From: Herbaspirillum sp. RTI4
GTDB lineage: Bacteria; Pseudomonadota; Gammaproteobacteria; Burkholderiales; Burkholderiaceae_D
Length of the DNA: 64,000 nt
Reading direction: 5' to 3'
NCBI RefSeq assembly: GCF_034313965.1
Contig: NZ_JAVIWQ010000002.1
Location: forward strand, 1,116,001 to 1,180,000
Part shown: one piece after another, positions 8,590 to 17,190 of the stretch
Layout of the letters: each line of letters begins with the position of its first letter
Position numbering within the stretch: the stretch's first letter is position 1
Translations under genes and position numbers: made by a program
The notes under the pieces: model-generated
What the model was told of the DNA's origin: nothing
Database searches by the model: none
Seen by the model: the letters and a program-made list of their open reading frames with translations, nothing else

Positions 8590-8620
8590 GGCTTAAAAAG
8601 AGATTAAGAGTGGTCTGAAT
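8590..8620 (-). promoter_or_regulatory. Shared fimbrial promoter element, copy 4
   Basis: On the minus strand: ATTCAGACCACTCTTA, 6 bp, TTTTTAAG; one base longer in the spacer than the other copies. About 90 bp upstream of the chaperone A start. Confidence 0.65.
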
Positions 8621-8714
8621 CTGTTCAGCGCAGGCAAGTTTTTTTTTCGCTGCAAGCAGCGCGCTTTTGAGTAAGTCCTTATGAAAAAAACAAGCAGCCC
8701 GAAAGCCATCCGGT

Positions 8715-9320
8715 TTAAAAAGGAACGATTTCAAACTGCCCTTCGCCACTCAGATCGCGATCCGAGCCGGAGCGCAGCAGCGATGCTTCGAACAGAGTTT
8801 CTATATCGACCGAGGCGCTTAACTGCGTGACCGGCAGGCTTTGTCCCCCGATCAGCGGATAGACGCCGTCACCGTGCAGCAGCTTCACTTCTGCGCCGTT
8901 ACGGGAGGCATCCTGGCGCGAGGCCCAGCTTGCCGGTTTGCCATCGGCGTGCACTTGCCTCATCTTCAGTCGAAGCGTGGCGGCATCCGGTTTGCCGTTG
9001 ATGCGATAGTCCCCATTCGCTCCCGGTGTAGCGCGAAAATAAATCGCAAAGCGGGTGGGCTGAGGACAGAGCACATGGAGGGTGTTGGTCTGTTGATTGA
9101 GCGAAACCAGTCCCTGTTTGAGGTCTTTCGGATTGGCTTCATAAGGCCCGATGTTACCTAAATCGAGTTCGGGCGTACTCACCGTGAGTTTGCACTCGCC
9201 CGGTTCGGCGAAGGCGGTGTGCGGGCTTGCCGCCAGGACGCACAGAGACAGTCCGCAGGCGATGGCGACAGCCTTGCGGCGAGGGCGATGGCTTGTTGCG
9301 GAGTTAATGAGGGTATTCAT
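8715..9320 (-). CDS. Small fimbrial subunit paired with usher B
   Basis: 201 residues from the ATG at 9320, preceded by AGGAC. A longer in-frame start at 9464 would overlap the usher B gene and put 48 polar residues before the signal peptide (RRKAVAIACGLSLCVLAAS, cleavage near TAFA/EPGEC), so it is rejected. Mature part has two Cys (GECKLTV, HVLCPQP), a PTRFAIYFRA segment and the C terminus GEGQFEIVPF. Paralog of 4503-5114 and in the same position relative to its usher. Likely a tip or adaptor subunit; unproven. Confidence 0.75.
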   Translation of the reverse strand: MNTLINSATSHRPRRKAVAIACGLSLCVLAASPHTAFAEPGECKLTVSTPELDLGNIGPYEANPKDLKQGLVSLNQQTNTLHVLCPQPTRFAIYFRATPGANGDYRINGKPDAATLRLKMRQVHADGKPASWASRQDASRNGAEVKLLHGDGVYPLIGGQSLPVTQLSASVDIETLFEASLLRSGSDRDLSGEGQFEIVPF

Positions 9321-9369
9321 GCTTGTCCTGTTGCTAAGGTAATCGTGATGAGGTGGGGGCGGGCATGCC

Positions 9370-11835
9370 TCAGGCTGCCGGACGGCAAACTGCGTCGAGC
9401 TGTTCATAAAAGGCATCCGTAGGTGGTTTTTCCGGCAAGTCTGCGGACACGAAGCAAGAGGCACCGTCGGTCGTTGTCATGCGCAGCGTTTCTTTTAACT
9501 GTTCGCCGGTGAGCATCACGCCGCCGTTGTGGCTGACCGTGCTGATCCAGTCGCCCGCGGCGCTATACACCGAGGTGCCTTTGCTCAAAGGTTCGCCCTG
9601 CACGGAGAGAATTTTCAGCAAGACGCGACGGGTGCGCAGGACGTCGAAAGTCAAATTGCCGACCGCGCCCCGCGCCAGACCGGCGGTAACTTTGCCGTTT
9701 TTGACGTCGGTATTTCTCGGCAGGCTTTTGATGGCGATGTCCATCGGGCTTTCCGCGTACGGGGAAATGGAAGGCGCAACCGCCATGCCCCGGTAGTCGG
9801 TCCAGACCGGTCCCTGGCTGGTTTGTATTTTGGCCCCGGCGATGCCGGGGACGGAGAGCAGGGCGAAGGTGTCGCGCACGGCATAAGGCGACAAAGTGAG
9901 GCCCTTGTCATGCAGCACCAGACCGCCTGAAATGCGGCCGCTATACGAGGTCCGGTTGCCGTCATAGCGCGACATGCTCAAGCCCGCCTGCGCATATTTC
10001 GGCAGCGCCGATACGCTGGCGCTGGTGCCGATCTGACGGTTGCCTGAATCGGTTTGCGCCCCCACGCTATAGCTGGCGTATTCGTTGAAGCGGTCGCTGT
10101 AATCGATGCCGCCGCTGCGGCGCCGGCCAGTGCTGTTGACGGAGCTGCTCAGGCTGCCCGAGCCGATAGGAATATTGAGGCGGGCATACAGCAGCGTTTG
10201 CTTATCCGGCCCCGGCGACCGTTCAAGACTCAGAGAGGCGTTGACGCGTCCAAAATTGCGGCCCCAGTTCAGGCTGTAGCGACGGGAGGCGTAAGCGACG
10301 CCGTTACCTTTAAATTGCGAATAGCCGACGCCTACCGAACCCAATACGGCGTGCTGATAGCTCAGGTTCAGATTCAGTTGTTGATTGCCGGGCTGATAGT
10401 AGGGACGATACGGATGGTCGCGCAGGTCGGTGATGGTCGGCTGCTCCTGGATGGCTTCCGATCGTGAACGGAAATTGTTGGTGCGGAAGGTGTAGGAGGC
10501 CCCTGCCGATAAGCTGTCATGCAATTGCACGCTGGTGTTGACGGTGGTTTGGGTGCCGACTTCCTTGGTGCGTGGCACATAAGAAAAAAGGGTGCTCACG
10601 CCTGCGGATGAGGTACGGGTAGGTGCGCCGTTCAATTGCAACCCGACGGAGTGATAGCGCTGCGATGTCAGCGTACCGATGGCAACGCCGGCGCGGTTGC
10701 CCAGCGGCAGATTGGTTCTGGTCACCAGCAGCAGATCTTCTTTTTTCTGGTAGCGATCGTCCCCGCCGTAACTCCACGGTTTGCCCAGTGCGGCGGAAAA
10801 ACTTTTTTCCTGCGGCGTGAATCCGACGGCGAAGGAATTGGCCGGCACGATGAAGCGACGCTGGGCGCCATTGCCTTCGATGACGGTCACGTCCAGATCG
10901 ATATTGGTGTTGTTCAAGAGGAAACCGGTCAGCGAAAAGGGACCCGGCGGCACGATGGTGGAATGAATCAGTACGCCGCTCTGGCGGATTTCGACACGGG
11001 CTTCCATCTGCGCAATGCCATTGACCATCACCTGATTGCCAGCCTGTTGCAGCAGCGCCCCTTCCGGGAAAAATTGCGCGCCCAGCATGGCGGGCGTATC
11101 GAACATGGAGCTGGCGGCATTGATTTGCCCGACCTGGAAAACTGCCTTATGTGAGGGCAGACTGGTTTGCGCATAGGCGTCCAGATGCGCAAAGCGGGAA
11201 CGCCCTTGAAAGCTGTAATACGACTGTCGACTACGCAAGGCCCAATCGTTCGTGTTGAGCCCGATTTCGGTCGTGCCCTGCACGGTGGTGTTGGTGCCGT
11301 GGGGTGAGCTGTTTTTCATGAACAGCATGTCGTAGTTGAACAGGCCGGCAGTGCCGCCGGTGGCAAAGTCGGCCGCGTTAAGGCTGCGGCTAACGGCGCG
11401 CAAGGCTTCCGGCGGGACGATCAGTTCAATCTCTTCCTTGCCGGGACGCAGCTTGGTGATGGCTGTGGGGTAAAACGCTTTTAAATTGCCGCAGACGTTC
11501 TTGCTTTGCTTGTCGTTGCTATCGTTGTCGTCCGTGTTTTGGTCGGGAAGGGCGATATTGGCGCGCGTCAGCAAATCGGCATCGATGCAGAGCTGGCCCT
11601 GTTCATCGAACCTGGCCTGGGCGCGTCCGAGCTTGCGGCCGTTGACAAAGAGCGTGACGTAATTGACGCCTGCGGTGAAACGTTTTCCCTCTTTGAAGAA
11701 ATCGGCGAGGTCGGGCGACAATCCCAGCGACTTCAGTCTTGATGCAGAAAAGAGCGTTGACTTGTCTGACGCCATGGCAGGCAATGCCGGTACAAAGGAC
11801 GCAGAGATCAATGTGGCAAGCAGCGTCGGTTTCAT
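9370..11835 (-). CDS. Outer membrane fimbrial usher B (FimD/PapC family)
   Basis: 821 residues from the ATG at 11835; an in-frame GTG four codons earlier is possible. Signal peptide MKPTLLATLISASFVPALPAMA. Domain order is as in usher A: N-terminal chaperone-binding domain (FFKEGKRF, VTLFVNGRKLGRAQARFD), barrel with plug, and C-terminal domains (GASCFVSADL, DAVCRPAA). It follows the two DUF1120 genes of the chaperone B unit after a 352-bp gap with no promoter element, so it may be read through from the element at 14751-14780 or use an unrecognised promoter. Confidence 0.95.
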   Translation of the reverse strand: MKPTLLATLISASFVPALPAMASDKSTLFSASRLKSLGLSPDLADFFKEGKRFTAGVNYVTLFVNGRKLGRAQARFDEQGQLCIDADLLTRANIALPDQNTDDNDSNDKQSKNVCGNLKAFYPTAITKLRPGKEEIELIVPPEALRAVSRSLNAADFATGGTAGLFNYDMLFMKNSSPHGTNTTVQGTTEIGLNTNDWALRSRQSYYSFQGRSRFAHLDAYAQTSLPSHKAVFQVGQINAASSMFDTPAMLGAQFFPEGALLQQAGNQVMVNGIAQMEARVEIRQSGVLIHSTIVPPGPFSLTGFLLNNTNIDLDVTVIEGNGAQRRFIVPANSFAVGFTPQEKSFSAALGKPWSYGGDDRYQKKEDLLLVTRTNLPLGNRAGVAIGTLTSQRYHSVGLQLNGAPTRTSSAGVSTLFSYVPRTKEVGTQTTVNTSVQLHDSLSAGASYTFRTNNFRSRSEAIQEQPTITDLRDHPYRPYYQPGNQQLNLNLSYQHAVLGSVGVGYSQFKGNGVAYASRRYSLNWGRNFGRVNASLSLERSPGPDKQTLLYARLNIPIGSGSLSSSVNSTGRRRSGGIDYSDRFNEYASYSVGAQTDSGNRQIGTSASVSALPKYAQAGLSMSRYDGNRTSYSGRISGGLVLHDKGLTLSPYAVRDTFALLSVPGIAGAKIQTSQGPVWTDYRGMAVAPSISPYAESPMDIAIKSLPRNTDVKNGKVTAGLARGAVGNLTFDVLRTRRVLLKILSVQGEPLSKGTSVYSAAGDWISTVSHNGGVMLTGEQLKETLRMTTTDGASCFVSADLPEKPPTDAFYEQLDAVCRPAA

Positions 11836-12187
11836 GGCGTATCTCACTATGTTTTTTCAGGCAAAGCGATCCCCCGGCGATGCCCCTGGGGGATTGCGAT
11901 AAGGGAATTCAGAGTGTCTTCTTCGTCGCAGCGAGGAAGGTGGCATGCAGCCAGCATTGCTGGCCGCATGCGCTATTTCAGAAACCGCACCGTGGTCTGG
12001 GTAGCCAGGAAACGGTGGGAGGGAAGTCCCCTTCAGTTGTCAAACTCTGACGCCAAGGTCTGGCAGGTCTGGCAAGAGGTATTCCACTGAAGCGGTTTCT
12101 GTTGATCCGGTCACGTTGTTTCAGTCTTGAGTGTTCAAGATGAAATCTTGCAGACGGAGGCAGAGATAAAACCGGTTTTGCCGATAT
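11836..12187. other. Spacer between DUF1120 gene and usher B
   Basis: 352 bp, non-coding. Positions 12090-12175 resemble 12962-13030 (shared CGGTTTCT-TTGATCCG and CAGAGATAAAACCGG blocks), a trace of the tandem duplication that made the two DUF1120 genes. CGGTTT near 12091 and AAACCG near 12170 are inverted and could form a long-range stem. No promoter element of the shared type. Confidence 0.5.
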
Positions 12188-12931
12188 TTACATCACTGCA
12201 ACGGTAATCGTGGCGCTACCTTCAAACTCAAGCGTGTCCGTATCTTTAGGCATCGGCAAATCCGTTTTCTTGACGAGTGTGGTGGCGACTTTGAGTGGGA
12301 TCTCAAAATGGGTGCCACTTGCATTCTGAGAGGCGGAGTCTGCTGGAGCGAGCCGGTAATGGACGTTGGTTTTATTGGTCATGAATTGAGTTGAACTAAA
12401 GCCCGAATTGGCTATGGCCGCATCTATGGTTGCTCCGTCTACCAGTCGTGCAATGACGGGAGGGGCTCCTGTAACGCCAGTCGTGACCTTGATGTCACCT
12501 GCTTTCATGACGTAGAGGCCAACGGCGTTCATTTTGGTCGCATCGGTGGCATTGCTGGGTGCCAGGATGAAAGCTTCACCGACATTAATATTGGTACCCG
12601 CTACAAACTGGAAATCAAGGCTCCCTGGAAAGCTCGTGACGCTTGCTTTCCCCGAATCTATTGAGTGGAGCTTGATCGCAGTTTGTGCGGTACACGCCAC
12701 TTTCAGCGTAATGTCGTGCGCTGGGAGTGGGGTAGGACTGCTGCTTCCCAAGCCACTTCTGATGTATTCGCCAAGGTCGATGGTGTGATCCGCGGCCGTC
12801 GACGTGAACTCGCAACTGCCAATGCCAACCTTGCCTTTGACCTTTACGTTGGCTACATTGGTTGCTGCCAAGGCGGAGCCAACCGTCATGGCCAATGCGG
12901 ATGCTGCTATCAATTGCGTAGTGAATTTCAT
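12188..12931 (-). CDS. DUF1120-type fimbrial subunit
   Basis: 247 residues from the ATG at 12931, opening signal peptide MKFTTQLIAASALAMTVGSALA. Mature N terminus NVKVKGKVGIGSCEFTS, second Cys in LKVACTAQ, C terminus ATITVAVM. It is a close tandem paralog of 13041-13781 (same leader, same VMKAGDIKVTTGV / VMKASDIKVTSGV block, same STQFMTN / NQYLTK region). Sits between that gene and usher B, which suggests the major subunit pair of the chaperone B/usher B system. Confidence 0.88.
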   Translation of the reverse strand: MKFTTQLIAASALAMTVGSALAATNVANVKVKGKVGIGSCEFTSTAADHTIDLGEYIRSGLGSSSPTPLPAHDITLKVACTAQTAIKLHSIDSGKASVTSFPGSLDFQFVAGTNINVGEAFILAPSNATDATKMNAVGLYVMKAGDIKVTTGVTGAPPVIARLVDGATIDAAIANSGFSSTQFMTNKTNVHYRLAPADSASQNASGTHFEIPLKVATTLVKKTDLPMPKDTDTLEFEGSATITVAVM

Positions 12932-13040
12932 GTAAGAACTTTCTTTCCTCAATATAAATAGAGACGGTTTCTATTGATCCGATTTTTTTCAGGATGGGAT
13001 CTTGTCGGCTGAAACAGAGATAAAACCGGGATCTAGATTT

Positions 13041-13781
13041 TTACAATACCGAAACGGTAAGCGTTGCCACACCTTCAAACTCAAGATCGTCACCGGTCGC
13101 AGGAGTCGGCAAACTTGTATTTTTGACGAGGGAGGTGGCTATTTCGACCGGGATCACAAACGTTTTGCCATAAGCCGTCGTGCCAGCATTGGATTTGAGG
13201 GCGAGCTTGTGATAAGGCTCGGCAGTCTTGGTCAGGTATTGATTGGTACTGGCGCCAGAGCCGAAGCCGCTTTCGGTGCTTGAGTCGACAAGGGTGGCAT
13301 CGAGAGGTGTTTCTCCGCTTACGCCACTCGTTACCTTGATGTCACTTGCTTTCATGACGTATTTGCCAACGATTTTCTTTTCTGTCGCGGCTGAGGCGTT
13401 GGTGGCGGCCAGGTTGTAAGAGTCGACATTAGAGACGCTCATCGTGCCACCCGTGCTGAACTGGAAGTCGGCATTCGACGGGGCGCCTGTCAGACCTGCG
13501 ATGGCGGCATCTTGCGAGTAAATCTTGATGCCGGTGATTGCTGAGCAATCTACGGTCAGTGTCATGTTACGAGTGCCGATGGGGTTGCTTTCCCTGGTCA
13601 AAGAATTTTTTGCAATCATGTCGTAGGTCACCGTGTTGTCTGGTGTGGTCGAGCTGATTGTGCAGCTTCCGATACCAATTTTCCCTTTGATCTTGATGTT
13701 TGCTACGCCGTCTACTGCAAAGGCGGAGCCGACTGCCAGGGCCAATGTCGATGCTGCTAAAAATTGCGTTGCGAGTTTCAT
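13041..13781 (-). CDS. DUF1120-type fimbrial subunit
   Basis: 246 residues. The ATG at 13781 opens signal peptide MKLATQFLAASTLALAVGSAFA; it has an AAAGGTTT ribosome-site context. An in-frame upstream start is rejected because it lies across the intercistronic hairpin. Mature part GVANIKIKGKIGIGSCTISS, second Cys in LTVDCSAITG, C terminus ATLTVSVL. First subunit after chaperone B and paralog of 12188-12931. Confidence 0.88.
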   Translation of the reverse strand: MKLATQFLAASTLALAVGSAFAVDGVANIKIKGKIGIGSCTISSTTPDNTVTYDMIAKNSLTRESNPIGTRNMTLTVDCSAITGIKIYSQDAAIAGLTGAPSNADFQFSTGGTMSVSNVDSYNLAATNASAATEKKIVGKYVMKASDIKVTSGVSGETPLDATLVDSSTESGFGSGASTNQYLTKTAEPYHKLALKSNAGTTAYGKTFVIPVEIATSLVKNTSLPTPATGDDLEFEGVATLTVSVL

Positions 13782-13810
13782 GTAAAACCTTTCTTTGATG
13801 ACGATAAAGT

Positions 13811-13835
13811 GCTGCCGCACAACCCATGCGGCAGC
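13811..13835 (-). promoter_or_regulatory. Intercistronic hairpin after chaperone B
   Basis: A perfect 9-bp stem (GCTGCCGCA/TGCGGCAGC) with a 7-nt loop in the 95-bp gap between chaperone B and the first subunit. It is not followed by a T-run, so it is more likely an mRNA-stabilising or attenuating stem than a full terminator. A second small stem (GGCGC-AA-GCGCC) is at 13844-13855. Confidence 0.6.
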
Positions 13836-13876
13836 GAGTGATTGGCGCAAGCGCCGGTTACAACAACGGTTGTTGC

Positions 13877-14596
13877 TTATTCGACAGTGGCTTCATGCGT
13901 TGCTTTGATGAAGCCATTAATCGATGCCGGTTGGAACGACACTTTTTGGACGTCGGTAAGCGGAGCATGGGAAGGCAGCGTGATTTTTTCTCCGGGAAGC
14001 AGGTAATTTTTACTTAATAACAACTCGGTTCCTGCCGGCAGAAGTTTTATTCCCTCAAGCATGCGAACGATATAAGGGCTGGGGTTTTCAACGCTCAGTC
14101 CTTGTGCCGTGTTGCGCCATTTCAGGAGCTTCCACGGTGTGTCGTTCGGCGTCAGACCGGCGGGGCGAATCACGAGTCCGATGTTTTGGCGCAGGGCGAT
14201 CTGGACTGAATTAGCGGCCGATTTGGGAATACCTTCGAAGGTGGCGCGTTTGAACCGTTCGGTTTTGATGGTGCCCGGGTCCTTGAGAATGAAGCGCACC
14301 AGCTGGGTGTCACCGCTGTCGAGGCGTGTGATCGGGGGCGCGACCAGAATCAGGTCTTCCTGATCTTCCGGCACGTTCACCACATCGACGTGCATCAGCA
14401 TCGGAGAGTCGGCCTTGTTCTGCACCAGCATGGTGCCTTCCCCTTCGCTTTGTTCGACCATGACGGTGGGCGATTGCAATACCAGATTGGCGCGCGCGGC
14501 GGGGGTCCATGTGGACAGAACGGCCGCCAGTAATGAGGACGCCAGAATCATGTTCATTCCAGAAATTTTTTTTAGCGAGCAAGGCAATTTTTTCAT
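13877..14596 (-). CDS. Periplasmic fimbrial chaperone B (PapD/FimC-like)
   Basis: 239 residues; hydrophobic signal region (NMILASSLLAAVLSTW) with cleavage near AARA/NLVL. PapD-type features are the same as in chaperone A: VMVEQSEGEGTMLVQN, DTQLVRFILKD, RFKRATFEGIP, LLPGEKITLP, and a C-terminal QPASINGFI block. It opens the chaperone B, DUF1120, DUF1120, usher B, small subunit order. The shared promoter element is 155 bp upstream at 14751-14780. Confidence 0.95.
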   Translation of the reverse strand: MKKLPCSLKKISGMNMILASSLLAAVLSTWTPAARANLVLQSPTVMVEQSEGEGTMLVQNKADSPMLMHVDVVNVPEDQEDLILVAPPITRLDSGDTQLVRFILKDPGTIKTERFKRATFEGIPKSAANSVQIALRQNIGLVIRPAGLTPNDTPWKLLKWRNTAQGLSVENPSPYIVRMLEGIKLLPAGTELLLSKNYLLPGEKITLPSHAPLTDVQKVSFQPASINGFIKATHEATVE

Positions 14597-15075
14597 GTTT
14601 TTTTTCCAGTGGTTGGGTTGCTTAAATGGAACGAAAAAGGATAGGGAAAATGGGCATGTTTCAGATCGTTACCCGTTTTTATTTATTGGTGATGGGCAAC
14701 TTCCGATGGGTAGATGATCGCTTTAATGCTGCACGGAAACTATCAGCGCAGACTTAAAAATGCTTAGGAATGGTCTTAATTCTTGAGTTGTTTTTTTAAT
14801 ATTCAGGGGAGGATTGGCGCGCTTGAATCAGTCGGTAGCCTTGATGTTTTCCCTTCTCTTGCGCAAGAGGAGAGAGTTGATGCATCTGTATTGAGCGAGG
14901 ACTCAGAGGGTTTGCCGGCGCGGCCTGAAATATTGATAGACGGACAAGTCAGAGGCGATGCGTCCTACTTTGCGCGCATTGGTTTACGTCGGCCGGCGAA
15001 TTGTCGGTAGGTATGTTGTGTCCGTCGGAGGAAATGGCGGATTTGCCTTACAATGGCGACTTTGTCGAATTATTG
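14597..15075. other. Divergent spacer between fimbrial locus and mla operon
   Basis: About 480 bp depending on the mlaF start. It holds copy 5 of the fimbrial promoter element (14751-14780, pointing left). The right half must contain the mla promoter, but no convincing -35/-10 pair was recognised. A GGAGGA lies at 15027-15032, one base from an ATG, too close to act as its ribosome site. Confidence 0.5.
14751..14780 (-). promoter_or_regulatory. Shared fimbrial promoter element, copy 5
   Basis: On the minus strand: ATTAAGACCATTCCTA, 5 bp, TTTTTAAG. This copy contains TAAGACCATTCCTA, which matches the published RcsB box pattern TAAGAATATTCCTA at 12 of 14 positions. About 155 bp upstream of chaperone B. 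Confidence 0.65.
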
Positions 15076-15888
15076 GTGACTGTTTTGTCAAATATCGTCG
15101 AAATACGCGGTTTACATTTTGCCTATGGCCAGAGAGCGATCCTGTCGGATTTGCGCATGGACTTTCCGCGCGGCAAGGTGATTGCCGTCATGGGCGGTTC
15201 CGGTTCGGGGAAAACCACGATATTGCGACTGATCGGCGGCCAGTTACAGCCTCAGTCAGGTAGCGTGGAGGTGGACGGGCAGCAGGTGGATACTTTGCCT
15301 ACGGCTGATCTTTATACTTTGCGCCGCAAGATGGGCATGCTGTTTCAGAACGGCGCTTTGTTTACCGATATGTCGGTGTTTGAGAACGTGGCATTTCCTC
15401 TGCGCGAGCACACCCGCTTGCCTGAGTCGGCCATTCACGATCTGGTGCTGCTCAAGCTCAATGCGGTCGGTTTGCGCAATGCAGCGCAGTTGCGGCCGTC
15501 TGAAATTTCCGGCGGCATGGGGCGGCGTGTGGCGCTGGCCCGCGCCATTGCTCTCGATCCGGCGCTGATTATGTACGACGAGCCGTTTGCCGGGCTCGAT
15601 CCGATCTCCATGGGCGTGACCGCCAATCTGATCCGCAAGCTCAACGATGCGCTGGGTTCGACCTCGATTGTGGTGTCGCACGATGTGGATGAGTCTTTTC
15701 TGATTGCCGATTACGTCTATTTCCTGTCGAACGGCAAGGTGGTGGCACAAGGCACGCCGCAAGAAATGCGCGCTTCGACCGATCCCTACGTCATACAGTT
15801 CGTCAATGCTGCGGCGGACGGGCCGGTGCCCTTCCATTACCCGGGAAAGACTGTGGCGGAAGACCTTGGTCTGGAGAAGCGTTTATGA
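15076..15888 (+). CDS. mlaF: Phospholipid ABC transporter ATPase MlaF
   Basis: ATPase of the inner-membrane MlaFEDB complex, which keeps phospholipid out of the outer leaflet of the outer membrane. Walker A GGSGSGKTT, signature SGGMGRR (the Mla type of LSGGQ), Walker B ALIMYDEPFAGLD and a switch His in VVSHD are all present. The start is uncertain: the reading frame is open from 15001 with ATG at 15034; the GTG at 15076, giving MTVLSNIVEIRG, matches where family members begin, but no strong ribosome site decides it. It overlaps mlaE by 4 bp (ATGA). Confidence 0.93.
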   Translation: MTVLSNIVEIRGLHFAYGQRAILSDLRMDFPRGKVIAVMGGSGSGKTTILRLIGGQLQPQSGSVEVDGQQVDTLPTADLYTLRRKMGMLFQNGALFTDMSVFENVAFPLREHTRLPESAIHDLVLLKLNAVGLRNAAQLRPSEISGGMGRRVALARAIALDPALIMYDEPFAGLDPISMGVTANLIRKLNDALGSTSIVVSHDVDESFLIADYVYFLSNGKVVAQGTPQEMRASTDPYVIQFVNAAADGPVPFHYPGKTVAEDLGLEKRL

Positions 15889-16667
15889 TCATCATCAATC
15901 TACTGGCGGCCATCGGCGCGTGGCTGAGGGAGCTGGCGACGGGACTGGGATTTGCTGCCCGTCTGTTCGTCAACATCGTGCGCGCTTCGGGCGGACTGTG
16001 GCGTCGGCCGCGGCTCATTACCGCGCAGATTCACTTCATTGGCAATTATTCGCTGGTGATTATTGCCGTTTCCGGGCTGTTCGTCGGTTTTGTGCTGGGT
16101 TTGCAGGGGTATTACACACTGAACAAGTACGGCTCCGAGCAGGCCCTGGGTCTGCTGGTGGCCTTGTCGCTGACACGCGAGCTGGGGCCAGTGGTGACGG
16201 CCTTGCTGTTTGCCGGTCGCGCCGGTACGTCGCTGACAGCGGAAATCGGTCTGATGAAAGCCGGCGAGCAGTTGTCGGCAATGGAAATGATGGCGGTCGA
16301 TCCTTTGCAGCGTGTGATCGCGCCGCGTTTTTGGGCCGGCGTGGTGGCGATGCCGATTCTGGCGGCGATTTTCAGCGCCGTGGGCGTGCTGGGCGGATAT
16401 GTGGTCGGCGTGCTGCTGATCGGTATCGACGAGGGCGCTTTCTGGTCGCAAATGCAGGGTGGGGTGGATGTCTGGAGCGATATCGCGAATGGTGTGCTGA
16501 AAAGCGCGGTGTTTGGTGTGGCCGTGACGTTTATTGCGCTGATGCAGGGATATGAGGCCAAGCCGACGCCGGAAGGCGTGGCGCGCGCGACTACCCGTAC
16601 GGTGGTGATTGCTTCGTTGACGGTGCTGGGGCTGGATTTCCTGCTGACGGCGTTGATGTTCAGCTAA
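15885..16667 (+). CDS. mlaE: Phospholipid ABC transporter permease MlaE
   Basis: 260 residues with about five to six hydrophobic helices and the family core LTRELGPVVTALLFAGRAGTS. It forms the membrane channel of MlaFEDB. Start codon overlaps the mlaF stop. A 46-bp gap separates it from mlaD. Confidence 0.96.
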   Translation: MIIINLLAAIGAWLRELATGLGFAARLFVNIVRASGGLWRRPRLITAQIHFIGNYSLVIIAVSGLFVGFVLGLQGYYTLNKYGSEQALGLLVALSLTRELGPVVTALLFAGRAGTSLTAEIGLMKAGEQLSAMEMMAVDPLQRVIAPRFWAGVVAMPILAAIFSAVGVLGGYVVGVLLIGIDEGAFWSQMQGGVDVWSDIANGVLKSAVFGVAVTFIALMQGYEAKPTPEGVARATTRTVVIASLTVLGLDFLLTALMFS

Positions 16668-16713
16668 TTAGCGGTTTAAAAAATCGCGTTTCACAACAAA
16701 AAGGTAATGGGGT

Positions 16714-17190
16714 ATGCAACGTAAATCACTGGATGCATGGGTTGGGCTATTCATTCTGCTGGGACTGGCGGCGCTGGTATTTCTGGCGCTCAAGGTCGGC
16801 AATCTGAGTTCCTTGTCGCTGTCGCAGAATGACTACACGGTTTCGGCCAAATTCGACAATATCGGTGGACTCAAGCCGCGTGCGGCCGTCAAGAGCGCCG
16901 GGGTGGTGGTCGGTCGGGTCGATGCCATCCGGTTTGACGATAAATCGTATCAGGCGCTGGTCACTATGCGGCTTGATCGCAGCTACCAGTTCCCCAAGGA
17001 TAGCTCTGTTAAGATTCTGACATCGGGTCTGCTCGGCGAGCAATACCTCGGCCTTGAGCCCGGTGGGGATATCAAAAATTTGGTTGAAGGCGACAAAATT
17101 ACAATGACGCAGTCGGCGATCGTGCTGGAAAATTTGATTAGCCAGTTTTTATATAGCAAAGCAGCAGATGGTAAGGACAATTCCAAATGA
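16714..17190 (+). CDS. mlaD: MCE-domain phospholipid-binding protein MlaD
   Basis: 158 residues: one N-terminal membrane anchor (AWVGLFILLGLAALVFLAL) and one MCE domain (about residues 40-115, with the YLGLEPGG motif), followed by a hydrophobic C-terminal helix (IVLENLISQFLY) that lines the hexamer pore. It passes lipid between MlaC and MlaFE. Its stop overlaps mlaA by 4 bp, so translation is coupled. Confidence 0.96.
   Translation: MQRKSLDAWVGLFILLGLAALVFLALKVGNLSSLSLSQNDYTVSAKFDNIGGLKPRAAVKSAGVVVGRVDAIRFDDKSYQALVTMRLDRSYQFPKDSSVKILTSGLLGEQYLGLEPGGDIKNLVEGDKITMTQSAIVLENLISQFLYSKAADGKDNSK

Noticed and set aside
15034-15036. ATG at 15034 as the mlaF start
   Set aside because: The GGAGGA is one base from it, too near to act as ribosome site, and the extra residues are not typical of MlaF; still possible.
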